From: Flavobacteriales bacterium
GTDB lineage: Bacteria > Bacteroidota > Bacteroidia > Flavobacteriales_D > Crocinitomicaceae
Assembly: GCA_947449575.1 (NCBI GenBank)
Contig: CANFRV010000001.1
Location: forward strand, 25,121 to 89,120
DNA length: 64,000 bases
Direction: 5' to 3'
Shown: positions 10,908-19,123 of the stretch, one piece after another
How positions within the stretch are numbered: position 1 is the first letter of the stretch
Layout of the letters: each line of letters opens with the position of its first letter
Translations under genes and position numbers: made by a program
Notes under the pieces: model-generated
Told to the model about the DNA's origin: nothing
Databases searched by the model: none
The model's input: the letters and a program-made list of their open reading frames with translations, nothing else

Positions 10908-12005
10908 ATGAGAAAGTTACTAATTATTTCTGCATTTCTTTTTACGAGTCATCTATTTTCTCAAGTGGATACTTTGTTGGCTAGTAGAGAAAGACAATTG
11001 CTTTTTCTTCTAAAAGATTTACGCTCAGCAACTACAGATTCAGAAAAAGAAGTGAAAAATCTTTTGTACAAAGAGTATTTATTGGAAACAATAAAAATGA
11101 AGGATGTAATGGAGTATCCTTTCTCCCAACTTACCTCTATGGGGTCAATCATGAGTGAAGATAAGAAAATTAGACTTTTTAATTGGAATGTAGAGCAAGA
11201 AGATCAAACACAGAAATATTACTGTTATATTTTACGTTTTGATAGAAAAAAAAACACCTATTTAGTGAGTGAATTAGTCGATAATTCATTTATGATTTCA
11301 GAAAGACCTGAGGGGGTTTTGGATGGAAAAGATTGGTATGGTGCTTTATATTATAAGATTATCCCTATATCGAAAGGCAATAAAGAAATGTATACATTGT
11401 TAGGGCTTGATATGAATACAACCTTGAGCAATATTAAATTAATAGATGTTTTGACATTTTCAGGCAATAATCCTAAATTGGGAAGTCCTATCTTTAAAAA
11501 TAAGGGTGAAACGTTAAAAAGAGTGTTTTTTGAACACTCAAAGAAAGCATACATGTCACTTAGATATGAAGTCAAATATAATCGTATTATTTTTGACCAT
11601 CTTTCACCTGAATCACCTAGTATGGAAGGGTATTACTGCTATTATGTCCCTGATTTTATTTATGATGCCTATGTGTTTGAAAAAGATAAATGGGTGTTAC
11701 AGGAGGATGTGATTGGCATAAATGAGAAGGAAGATGAGAAAGTAACTATTTATGTTCAGAATGTAAAAACAGGAAAGTTAGAAAGGAAAGAAGTAAAAGA
11801 TAAATGGATTGCTCCCAGTGAAACGCATTCGTCAAAAGTTCCAGACCAACCTGGCGTCGATAATAAAAATGGAACGACATCTAAAAAAACATTTAACTTG
11901 ACTAAAATTTTCAGTCGAACACCAAAATCTCCCGAGCATTCGATGTATCCCCAAGATGAAATGAATGGGAGAAAACATCGAAAAAAAGATCATCAAAGTC
12001 ATTAA
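10908..12005 (+). CDS. Secreted protein of unknown function, conserved in Bacteroidetes
   Basis: A 365-residue protein with a signal peptide (MRKLLIISAFLFTSHLFSQ, 1-19). The middle (about 60-265) is a compact mixed domain with WYGALYYKI, a LLGLDMN segment and LRYEVKYNRIIFDHLSP. I recognise it as a recurring unnamed exported family in this phylum, without known function. From about 290 the chain becomes hydrophilic, rich in Lys, Ser and Pro, and ends in a His/Lys-rich tail (RKHRKKDHQSH). It has no lipobox, membrane anchor or T9SS sorting domain, so it is probably periplasmic. It stands alone between rpe and the UspA gene. Confidence 0.75.
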   Translation: MRKLLIISAFLFTSHLFSQVDTLLASRERQLLFLLKDLRSATTDSEKEVKNLLYKEYLLETIKMKDVMEYPFSQLTSMGSIMSEDKKIRLFNWNVEQEDQTQKYYCYILRFDRKKNTYLVSELVDNSFMISERPEGVLDGKDWYGALYYKIIPISKGNKEMYTLLGLDMNTTLSNIKLIDVLTFSGNNPKLGSPIFKNKGETLKRVFFEHSKKAYMSLRYEVKYNRIIFDHLSPESPSMEGYYCYYVPDFIYDAYVFEKDKWVLQEDVIGINEKEDEKVTIYVQNVKTGKLERKEVKDKWIAPSETHSSKVPDQPGVDNKNGTTSKKTFNLTKIFSRTPKSPEHSMYPQDEMNGRKHRKKDHQSH

Positions 12006-12073
12006 TCTTAAATTGTAGTTCCGAAAACTATTTAATTTTTATTTTTCTAACTACTTGATTATTGTTTAAATAA

Positions 12074-12104
12074 TTGTACAACTAAAACTTTCTTCTTATA
12101 TTTG
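12074..12104 (+). promoter_or_regulatory. Complete Bacteroidetes promoter (-33/-7) of the UspA gene
   Basis: TTG at 12074-12076 is followed after 20 bases by TATATTTG at 12097-12104, an exact TAnnTTTG with standard spacing. It ends 16 bases before the ATG at 12121. One of the cleanest promoters in the window; it should drive the UspA-CvfB pair. Confidence 0.7.
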
Positions 12105-12120
12105 ATTAAAATAGTAAATT

Positions 12121-12927
12121 ATGAGTAAGAATATATATCTAGTTTTACATGATTTTACTCCAGTGGGTGATGCAGCTTTAAAATATGCAGTTGCTTTGAG
12201 CAGTAATCTCACCAATGAAATTAAACTTGTAAATCTTGTCGCTGACAAAAAAGAGGTGGATGCTTCTACTTCTAAATTAAATGAAATTATTTCTAACATA
12301 AAGCCAGGACCAAATACCGAAATTACTAGTTTGGTGAGAGTAGGTTCTATATTTGATGATGTTGCCAAAATAGTAAAGGAAGAAAAGGCAAATCTTATCA
12401 TAATGGGTACTCATGGTTCCAAAGGATTTCAAAAAATATTTGGAAGTTATGCGATGAAGGTCATTACAAGTTCAGATATCCCATTTTTTGTTATTCAACA
12501 AGAAACAGAGGCTAAACCTGTCAAAAGGATTTTAGTTCCTATTGATTTAGAAAAGGAAAGTTTACAAATAGTTCATATTGCGGGAGATTTAGCAAAAATG
12601 TATGACGCTGAAGTATATGTGGTGGCTGAAAAGCACGATGATGTTTTATTAAGTCAGAGAATAAAAAATAGGATATTAATTGTGCGAAATCAATACGAAG
12701 AAAGAAATATTAAATGTACTATTGAATTAATAAAAGGTTCGGGTTCATATGCCACTAAAATTATGGCATTCAGTATGGAGCAGAACATTGATCTTATTGC
12801 TTTTGCATACCATACATCTAGTTTATTGCCTCAATTTGATACATTCGCACAATCTTTAATAATGAATAAAGAACTATTGCCTTGTGTCATTGTAAATTCT
12901 AAATTATCTTCATCAATTTCTTATTAA
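12121..12927 (+). CDS. Tandem universal stress protein (UspA family)
   Basis: A 268-residue cytoplasmic protein made of two Usp domains, about 1-138 and 139-268. The first ends in GTHGSKGFQKIFGSYA, the glycine pattern of ATP-binding Usp proteins. The second lacks that pattern at the matching place (FAYHTSSLLPQFDTFAQ), so probably only one half binds nucleotide. Usp proteins act in stress survival; the target here is unknown. A consensus promoter precedes it, and the CvfB gene starts 8 bases after its stop, so the two are co-transcribed. Confidence 0.9.
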   Translation: MSKNIYLVLHDFTPVGDAALKYAVALSSNLTNEIKLVNLVADKKEVDASTSKLNEIISNIKPGPNTEITSLVRVGSIFDDVAKIVKEEKANLIIMGTHGSKGFQKIFGSYAMKVITSSDIPFFVIQQETEAKPVKRILVPIDLEKESLQIVHIAGDLAKMYDAEVYVVAEKHDDVLLSQRIKNRILIVRNQYEERNIKCTIELIKGSGSYATKIMAFSMEQNIDLIAFAYHTSSLLPQFDTFAQSLIMNKELLPCVIVNSKLSSSISY

Positions 12928-12935
12928 AATATAAA

Positions 12936-13763
12936 ATGAAATTAGGTGAATATAATATTCTAACAATACTTAGAATAACAACTGTTGGGGCTTATTTAGG
13001 TGACGAATTTGATAATGATGTTTTGTTGCCCAACAAATATTTAACACAGCAAATGTCTGTTGGGGAAGATATAAAAGTATTCTTATACAAAGATTCGGAA
13101 GATCGTTTGGTGGCAACTACTGAAAAACCATATATTGTTTTAAATGAATTTGCCTACCTAAAAGTGAAAGAGGTCAATCCATATGGTGCTTTTTTAGATT
13201 GGGGATTAGAAAAGGATCTTTTGGTACCCTTTCGTGAACAAACAAATAATTTAGAAGAAGATAAGTATTATTTGATTTATCTGATGTTGGACGAATCAAC
13301 AGATCGACTTGTTGCTACAGCGAAGACAAATAAGAAATTTTCAACCGACACATCTGAAATTGAACTTGATAAAGAAGTTTCCTTATTAATTTGCGAAACA
13401 TTTGATGTAGGTGTCAAAGTGGTTGTCAATGGAAAATTCTTAGGGATTATTTATCACAGTGATCTTACACGTAGACTTCGTCGGGGTGATACAGAGACTG
13501 GATTTGTTTTCAATATTAGAGAAGATGGTAAATTAGATGTTCGATTAGAAAAATCAGGATATCAAAAAGTGGAACCATCTGCAGAACGATTGCTTGCTTT
13601 GATTAAAAATAGAAAAGGTACGCTATTTTTAACCGATAAGAGTGATCCAGATGATATTAGAGATCAAGTAGGAATGAGTAAAAAAACATTCAAACAAGCA
13701 ATCGGGAATTTATACAAAAATAAATTAATCCAGTTAAATCCAGATTCGATCTCGATTATTTGA
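12936..13763 (+). CDS. cvfB: S1-like RNA-binding protein CvfB
   Basis: A 275-residue protein with S1-like beta-barrel domains in a row (about 1-65, 68-135, 140-210) and a C-terminal winged-helix domain (about 215-275, with MSKKTFKQAIGNLYK as the helix-turn-helix). This is the CvfB/YitL architecture, linked to RNA binding and virulence gene control in Staphylococcus; its role in Bacteroidetes is not established. KVKEVNPYGAFLDWG is the typical S1 core. It follows the UspA gene by 8 bases. It runs toward the convergent LytTR regulator, with only 22 bases between them. Confidence 0.9.
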   Translation: MKLGEYNILTILRITTVGAYLGDEFDNDVLLPNKYLTQQMSVGEDIKVFLYKDSEDRLVATTEKPYIVLNEFAYLKVKEVNPYGAFLDWGLEKDLLVPFREQTNNLEEDKYYLIYLMLDESTDRLVATAKTNKKFSTDTSEIELDKEVSLLICETFDVGVKVVVNGKFLGIIYHSDLTRRLRRGDTETGFVFNIREDGKLDVRLEKSGYQKVEPSAERLLALIKNRKGTLFLTDKSDPDDIRDQVGMSKKTFKQAIGNLYKNKLIQLNPDSISII

Positions 13764-13785
13764 TTTTATTTCATATGCGATTGAT

Positions 13786-14529
13786 TTACAAAGACATTAG
13801 TTCTTTAAATCGAATCGCTTGCCTCCGGGAAATCTCGACTTTTTCACCTTCTTTTAGTTCAATCATCAATCCTCCATTGAACCAATTTTCGATCGTGCTA
13901 ATCCATTTTAAGTTGATAATGAATTTTCTATTTGCTCGAAAGAAGTATTCAGGATCTAGACGTTCTTCAAAACTATTTAATGACCTTAAAAGTAAAGGCC
14001 TGTATCCGTCAAAATAAACTTTAACATAGTTTCCGTCCGATTCTAACATTCTTATTCTATTCAATTCTATAAACCACGTTTTTTCGCCATCTTTAATGAA
14101 AACACTATCAGATAAAGTTAATTGTCGATCTTTTCTTGAAGTTTGCCCTTCTAATTTTGAAATAAAATCTTCTTCTTTTTGATTTATCTTTTTGACAGAT
14201 TCTTGCAATCGATTAGGGTCAACGGGTTTTAAAATATAATCGAGTGCATTGATTTCAAATGCTTTTAAAGCAAATTCATCATAAGCTGTTACAAATATTA
14301 CTTTTGGAATCTCCTCTAGTTGTTTTAACATTTCAAATCCTGTCATACCTGGCATTGAAATGTCTAAGAAAATTAATTCAGGTTTTAAATCTTTAATCAT
14401 TAAAATCGCTTCTTCTCCATTTTTGGCTTCTCCAATAATGTCAATTTCATCGTATTGTTTTAATAATGATTTCAGTTCTTCACGCGCTAATCTCTCATCA
14501 TCAATAATTAATGTTCTTAAAGTTTTCAT
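13786..14529 (-). CDS. LytTR-family response regulator
   Basis: A 247-residue DNA-binding response regulator. The receiver domain (1-115) has the acidic pair Asp10/Asp11, the phosphoacceptor Asp56 in FLDISMPG, Thr81 and Lys101. The C-terminal LytTR domain (about 145-247) contains MLESDGNYVKVY and RANRKFIINLKWI, the usual beta-strand DNA-binding fold. The partner kinase gene ends 51 bases upstream on the same strand, so they form a two-component pair. Target genes are not evident. The divergent neighbour beyond the kinase is the exported toxin-23-like protein. Confidence 0.95.
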   Translation of the reverse strand: MKTLRTLIIDDERLAREELKSLLKQYDEIDIIGEAKNGEEAILMIKDLKPELIFLDISMPGMTGFEMLKQLEEIPKVIFVTAYDEFALKAFEINALDYILKPVDPNRLQESVKKINQKEEDFISKLEGQTSRKDRQLTLSDSVFIKDGEKTWFIELNRIRMLESDGNYVKVYFDGYRPLLLRSLNSFEERLDPEYFFRANRKFIINLKWISTIENWFNGGLMIELKEGEKVEISRRQAIRFKELMSL

Positions 14530-14580
14530 AGGTATTTTTATTATTTTTTAAATATCATATGGACCGAATAAGTATAAATT

Positions 14581-15597
14581 TTATATCTTAAAGGTGATCG
14601 AAGAAATTACTTTATTGTCTTTTTCAACAAGGTTAAATTTTGCCTTACCATTGTATTGCAGATCTAATCTTCTTCGCGTGTTTTCAATGCCAATTCCTAA
14701 ATCAATCTCTGTTTTTAACGTCCCGGAATTTTCAATAGTTATGCTTATTTCATCATCCGATTTAATTGTTTTTATAGCAATTTCTCCCCCTTCTATTAAT
14801 GAAGATATGCCATGTTTAATAGCATTTTCCACCAACATTTGTACAGAAAATGGAGGGATCATAAAACTATTTAATTGGTCATCTAACTCCCATTTTATAG
14901 TTAATCGTTCTTCAAATCGCACCTTTTCTAGGTCTAAATAATTGGAAACCATTTCTATTTCTTCACTTAATGGGACTAGATTTAATTTCCCGAACATTAA
15001 AGATTTTCTCAAAAGATTCGACAAAGTAGTGACCGAGGTTTTTGCTTTGGAGGGATCGATTTCAATAAGTGCACGAATACTATTCAATGAGTTAAACAAA
15101 AAATGAGGATTCAGTTGCGTTCTAAGATTCTTTAATTCAATTTCATTCCTGCTAGCTTCTAAACTTAGGTTATTAATTTCCTGCTTTCTGGACTTACTGA
15201 AAAAATGATATGTAAAATATAGAGCATTCCAAAATAGCACCAAAACACAGTTAGAAAGGATTTCTATTAGAATTTTTAATGATGAGATAGGTTCGTCTAC
15301 TCCAAATGAGATGAGGTTTGTACAGATAACAATTAGAATAGCACAGATTAAGGAAGAAATAATAATTCGAGGGAAGAGGGGAGGTAATTTTATTTCTAAC
15401 CACCCTAATTTGAAAAACATCTTTCTCATTAAATGCGTGAAGAAAATTGATAATGATATAAATGAAATAATATGGAAAAAGAGTGTTGAATTAACTTTTT
15501 TTGAATCGTCGACATAAAATGCAAAAGCGACCAGAATTCCATAGGATAGCCATCCACCTATTTGCGCTCCCCAATATAATAATCGCGATGAATTCAT
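14581..15597 (-). CDS. LytS/YehU-type sensor histidine kinase
   Basis: A 338-residue membrane sensor kinase. Four hydrophobic helices occupy about 8-130. A short coiled linker precedes the His_kinase domain of the LytS type, with the phosphorylated His165 in QLNPHFLFNSLN. The ATPase domain shows the N-box VENAIKHG and the G-box GIGIENTRRRL. There is no PAS, TPR or extracellular sensor domain, so signals are probably sensed in the membrane. It is transcribed with the LytTR regulator downstream. The 130-base gap to the divergent gene at 15728 would carry both promoters, though I find no exact -7 box in it. Confidence 0.95.
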   Translation of the reverse strand: MNSSRLLYWGAQIGGWLSYGILVAFAFYVDDSKKVNSTLFFHIISFISLSIFFTHLMRKMFFKLGWLEIKLPPLFPRIIISSLICAILIVICTNLISFGVDEPISSLKILIEILSNCVLVLFWNALYFTYHFFSKSRKQEINNLSLEASRNEIELKNLRTQLNPHFLFNSLNSIRALIEIDPSKAKTSVTTLSNLLRKSLMFGKLNLVPLSEEIEMVSNYLDLEKVRFEERLTIKWELDDQLNSFMIPPFSVQMLVENAIKHGISSLIEGGEIAIKTIKSDDEISITIENSGTLKTEIDLGIGIENTRRRLDLQYNGKAKFNLVEKDNKVISSITFKI

Positions 15598-15727
15598 TCT
15601 GTAAAAATAAGATAATCGACGATTGTTTAAGTGAAAAATGTATATTTGGTTGAAAATATTAGTTTGGTGGTTTAAATGAAGGTTAATTTAAAATTTTAGC
15701 ATAATTTTTAGTGGTAATTCGAAGTAT

Positions 15728-16627
15728 ATGAGAAAACTTTTCCTCATTCTGTTAGTATTTGTAAATCAAAGTTTTTCTCAGACTTTTCGTGCTACTAATT
15801 TTGGTCTTTCTACTGGGATTGTTTTAAATTTTGGAACACATGTGAATTCTATGGGATTGTTTGCAAAAGCCTACTACACGGATTATTTTTATCAATTAAA
15901 TATCGGAACCACTCAAACATGGAATCTAAAAAGCTTTGGGAATCGAAGGAAATTTTGGGAATCTCGAAATTATTTAGGAGTTGTTCTTTTAGGAGGTAAA
16001 AAAGATAATTTAATTGATTTTCAGTTGGATGGAGTGCTTCATCAGACAACATATAGAAATGCAATTGGGTATAATTATTTGTGGTATTTTGACCGTGCAG
16101 GAACAACGCAGAGATCAGGAGGTTGGGGAGTGAATCTGAATAAAGTGGGTTTATATTTTGAAAACGACATATTTGCTGGTCAAGGAAAAGATCGATTCAG
16201 AACGGGACATCTAATGGCTTCGTTTCGATATCTTAATTTTAAATTTGCCACCGGAGTTTATTTATGGACTGGTGAAACAAGGGGTACAGATTGGATAAGA
16301 AATTACTCGTCGAAATGTCCTTACGGATACAAAGATTTAAGTAGTTTACCCTATGGAAAGACAAGTCATGGAATATTGTATGGATCCATATTTTATAGCC
16401 TTCCGTATGGGCAATCGACATGTTTTAAGATAGGAATCGATAGTGATAATGTTCGTAACGGGATTCAAAATAAATTAATTCATGATTTGATTTTTTTACC
16501 GAAGAGTATCGAACATAAAACACCTCATTATCCACGTTTAAATGAGGATGGGTTTCCTGTTTTTGAAAAAAGTGAAGTAAGAAAAGATAAATTTTTCATA
16601 CAAACAGGGTTGAATGAATTTTTGTAA
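15728..16627 (+). CDS. Exported protein resembling polymorphic toxin type 23 domain
   Basis: A 299-residue protein with a signal peptide (MRKLFLILLVFVNQSFSQ, 1-18). The body is rich in Gly, Tyr and Trp with beta-strand patterns. Its centre VGLYFENDIFAGQGKDRFRTG (around 142-162) resembles the core of proteins annotated as polymorphic toxin type 23 (Ntox23) in Bacteroidetes. That match is from memory of the family, not a search. It lacks the long N-terminal repeats of classical polymorphic toxins, and no immunity gene is recognisable: the next genes are a TerB-like protein and a hydrolase on the other strand. A periplasmic or outer-membrane protein with no toxic role is equally possible. Confidence 0.55.
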   Translation: MRKLFLILLVFVNQSFSQTFRATNFGLSTGIVLNFGTHVNSMGLFAKAYYTDYFYQLNIGTTQTWNLKSFGNRRKFWESRNYLGVVLLGGKKDNLIDFQLDGVLHQTTYRNAIGYNYLWYFDRAGTTQRSGGWGVNLNKVGLYFENDIFAGQGKDRFRTGHLMASFRYLNFKFATGVYLWTGETRGTDWIRNYSSKCPYGYKDLSSLPYGKTSHGILYGSIFYSLPYGQSTCFKIGIDSDNVRNGIQNKLIHDLIFLPKSIEHKTPHYPRLNEDGFPVFEKSEVRKDKFFIQTGLNEFL

Positions 16628-16641
16628 AGCACTTCAAATCG

Positions 16642-16665
16642 AAATTCAATTATGATATAATTGAA
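16642..16665. terminator. AT-only hairpin between convergent genes
   Basis: TTCAATTAT (16645-16653) and ATAATTGAA (16657-16665) form a 9-bp stem with a 3-base loop, between the toxin-23-like gene and the end of the TerB-like gene. The stem has little GC, so termination strength is doubtful. Confidence 0.3.
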
Positions 16666-17059
16666 AAATTTCTAATAATCTTTCTGGAGGAATAATTTTG
16701 TTAGGAAATGAATTCATTTCATTCAATACTTGCTCTATTGCTAATGGATTGAGCCCCATTCTAATTCCTGCCTCTTTAATGTAGTTTATTTCTAAATGAC
16801 TTGTTTCTAAATCAACATTCATTAATAAAACTAAGCGATGAAATTGAACAATACGGTCTACTTCCAGTTTTGGCGGCATAAATTTAATGTATTGTTCGAA
16901 TAGAATTTTAAAATCGTCAACAGTTACACCTAATTGTGCAGCGATAGTTAATAAAAATTGAAATTCAATGTCGCGAACATCATTGTCAGCTTGCGCTACT
17001 TTAATCAGTTCGGCAAGTAAACTTTTATTTATTTTATTTTCTTCATTTCTGTTTGACAT
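16646..17059 (-). CDS. TerB-like protein
   Basis: A 137-residue all-helical cytoplasmic protein. The layout LLAELIKVAQADNDVRDIE then FLLTIAAQLGVTVDDF is the TerB/DUF533-type helical repeat (acidic residues after an AxAD-like turn), as in tellurite-resistance TerB and the TerB part of DjlA. No other ter genes are nearby, so resistance to tellurite should not be inferred. It follows the alpha/beta hydrolase gene by 12 bases on the minus strand and is probably co-transcribed with it. Confidence 0.75.
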   Translation of the reverse strand: MSNRNEENKINKSLLAELIKVAQADNDVRDIEFQFLLTIAAQLGVTVDDFKILFEQYIKFMPPKLEVDRIVQFHRLVLLMNVDLETSHLEINYIKEAGIRMGLNPLAIEQVLNEMNSFPNKIIPPERLLEIFQLYHN

Positions 17060-17071
17060 AGGTTCTTTTTC

Positions 17072-17899
17072 TTAAGCAGTGTGATCAATCAAGAAAAAAC
17101 CACATGTTATTTCACATACTTTTTGGAGATGTTCAGGTAATTTGTCTTCTAGCCAAGGTTGAGTTGCTCCAAAAGTATGTTCTGCATCTTCAATTTCAAA
17201 CAATCTTGTTTTCAGCCATGTTGCTATATTTCGACTTTCTTCAATATCTACTGAAGTATCCATATCTCCATGAACCACAAAAGTTGTTTTGGTAGATTTT
17301 TTACAAGCTTGCTCAATGTTTAAAAAATCTCTATGTAGCTCAAAATCTTCATATTGAGAGTAATTGTTTGGCATTTTTTGTTTGGTTCTACCATTTTCAA
17401 TAAATCGTTTTCCTTGTGTTTTCCATACTTTTAATAGAGTTCCTTCAGGAAATCGTTTTTCAATATCACAAATGGCTGCCCAGGTTGAAATTTTGGTTAT
17501 TCTTGAATCTGAAGCAGTTAGTAAAGCTATTCCACCACCTCTTGAGTGACCAATTAAATAAATATCAGGTAAAGTAGGGAATTGAGTTTCTAACCAATTT
17601 AAAACTTGTTGAACGTCATAGACTTCTTTAGAATAATTATTTTCTTCAAAACTTTCTAAATCAGTAAAATCGATGGGGTTTTCAATCGTCCCGCCGTTGT
17701 GACTCATGTTGAATTTACAAAAACCAAAACCAAGATCAGTATAAAACTTTTCTACTAAATTCCAACAACCCCAATCTTTATAACCCATGTAGCCATGAAT
17801 AAACAAAATAATTCGACCATTGAAATTGACAGGAACGACTAAATCGAGAAGACTTTTTCTGCCATTAGCGCCTGTGTAAATCTGATTTTTTAAATTCAT
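17072..17899 (-). CDS. Alpha/beta hydrolase
   Basis: A 275-residue soluble hydrolase. The nucleophile elbow GHSRGG places Ser119; an Asp in VVHGDMDTSVD and a His in DAEHTFGA complete the triad; the oxyanion region is FIHGYMGYKDWG near 33. No signal peptide is present. The fold and motifs fit the dienelactone-hydrolase/BAAT-like group of serine esterases; the substrate cannot be told. It heads a two-gene minus-strand unit with the TerB-like gene. A possible promoter box on the minus strand (TAATTTTG, 18001-18008) lies about 100 bases upstream. Confidence 0.88.
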   Translation of the reverse strand: MNLKNQIYTGANGRKSLLDLVVPVNFNGRIILFIHGYMGYKDWGCWNLVEKFYTDLGFGFCKFNMSHNGGTIENPIDFTDLESFEENNYSKEVYDVQQVLNWLETQFPTLPDIYLIGHSRGGGIALLTASDSRITKISTWAAICDIEKRFPEGTLLKVWKTQGKRFIENGRTKQKMPNNYSQYEDFELHRDFLNIEQACKKSTKTTFVVHGDMDTSVDIEESRNIATWLKTRLFEIEDAEHTFGATQPWLEDKLPEHLQKVCEITCGFFLIDHTA

Positions 17900-18118
17900 T
17901 TTTTTGATTTCTTAATATTTATCTTAACGCGAAAAAAAGAATTATCACATGGCTCAATTTTATTACAACTGTCTAGTAGCAGTGATCTTATTCTATATGT
18001 CAAAATTACAAATATCTTCGTTAATAATGAGATTTCACTTCCTGTTTTAAAAGTAATATTCAGATTCTTTACCTTTTATTTCAGTTCATTCATTATCTTT
18101 ACCCTAGAAAGGTAAACT

Positions 18119-19123
18119 ATGAAAATATCAGGTTCAATTTACAGCGATAAAAATAGAACATTAGAAGTTGTTGTTAAAGATTTAGTTCAACATCAAATTG
18201 AGCTTTTACATGTTGATTGCAACGATGATCTATCTGTTTTTGAAGATATTAAGCTAATTAGGTCTTGGTGTGATTTACCGATTGATTTACATATTATTAC
18301 TGCAGAACCAGATAAATACTTTGACTTACTTAGGGAAAACCCTGTTGAATATCTTACTTTTCAATACGAAGATCTAAAATCACCTTTGAAAATACCTTCC
18401 GATATAACGGGAAAAAAAGGTTTAGCGGTTATTACCCCAACTCCAATATCCGTTTTTGAAGAGTATTCAGCGTATGATTTCATATTAATTATGGCGACAA
18501 TTCCAGGGCAAAGTGGTGGAAAATTTGACGCTATTAATTTTACTAAAATTAGACAATTTAGAAAACAATTTCCTGAAAAATCAATACATGTTGATGGCGG
18601 TGTAAATGGAGAAGTGTCTTTCATTTTAAGAAATATGGGGGTAAGTTCCTCTGTATCTGGATCTTATTTATTCAATGGTCCAAGTATAGGGCACGCGTTA
18701 ATGAATTTGACTAAAAGAGACATGGAGTCAGAATTTATGATTAAAGATTTTATGATTCCTTTGACGGAATGCCCAGTCGTGCGTGAAAAAGATGTATCAC
18801 TACAATCTGTTTTACTTTCTATTGATAAGGGAAATATGGGATTTTGCTTGGTCGTGGATGAAGGTAATAAATTCCAAGGATTGGTTTCTAATGCAGATCT
18901 CCGAAAAGGAATGATCCGAAATTTACAGGACTTAAATAAAATTAATACGGACGAATTAATTAATAGAAATCCTATTTCAATAGGGGAAGATGATACTGTT
19001 CTTTCTATGTTGAAATTAATTAAAAAGTGCCATTTTCCTATTATGTATTTGCCAGTGTTAAAAAAAGATGGTGAATCAGTGGGAATTGTTAATTTTACAA
19101 ATCTGATTAAAGCAGAAATATGA
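18119..19123 (+). CDS. Ribulose-phosphate-epimerase-like domain fused to a CBS pair
   Basis: A 334-residue fusion. Residues 1-195 are a diverged ribulose-phosphate 3-epimerase barrel; 200-334 are two CBS domains, which in other proteins bind adenosyl ligands and regulate the attached enzyme. The four family metal/catalytic positions look kept: His31 and Asp33 (HVD), His58 (DLH), Asp149 (VDGG). Other signatures changed: HVDVMDG reads HVDCNDD, the HYE motif reads QYE, and the phosphate loop NPGYGGQ reads IPGQSGG. It may therefore act on another sugar phosphate or serve as a sensor. A normal rpe exists at 10192. Its stop overlaps the DAHP synthase start by 4 bases (ATGA), so the two are coupled. 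A near-match -7 box (TATCTTTA, 18094-18101) precedes it. Confidence 0.85.
   Translation: MKISGSIYSDKNRTLEVVVKDLVQHQIELLHVDCNDDLSVFEDIKLIRSWCDLPIDLHIITAEPDKYFDLLRENPVEYLTFQYEDLKSPLKIPSDITGKKGLAVITPTPISVFEEYSAYDFILIMATIPGQSGGKFDAINFTKIRQFRKQFPEKSIHVDGGVNGEVSFILRNMGVSSSVSGSYLFNGPSIGHALMNLTKRDMESEFMIKDFMIPLTECPVVREKDVSLQSVLLSIDKGNMGFCLVVDEGNKFQGLVSNADLRKGMIRNLQDLNKINTDELINRNPISIGEDDTVLSMLKLIKKCHFPIMYLPVLKKDGESVGIVNFTNLIKAEI

Noticed and set aside
13760..14017. 85-residue plus-strand frame after cvfB
   Set aside because: It lies antisense to the LytTR domain of a clear response regulator and has no recognisable features.
16646..17059. Tellurite-resistance operon
   Set aside because: Only a TerB-like fold is present; no terA, terC, terD or terZ genes nearby.
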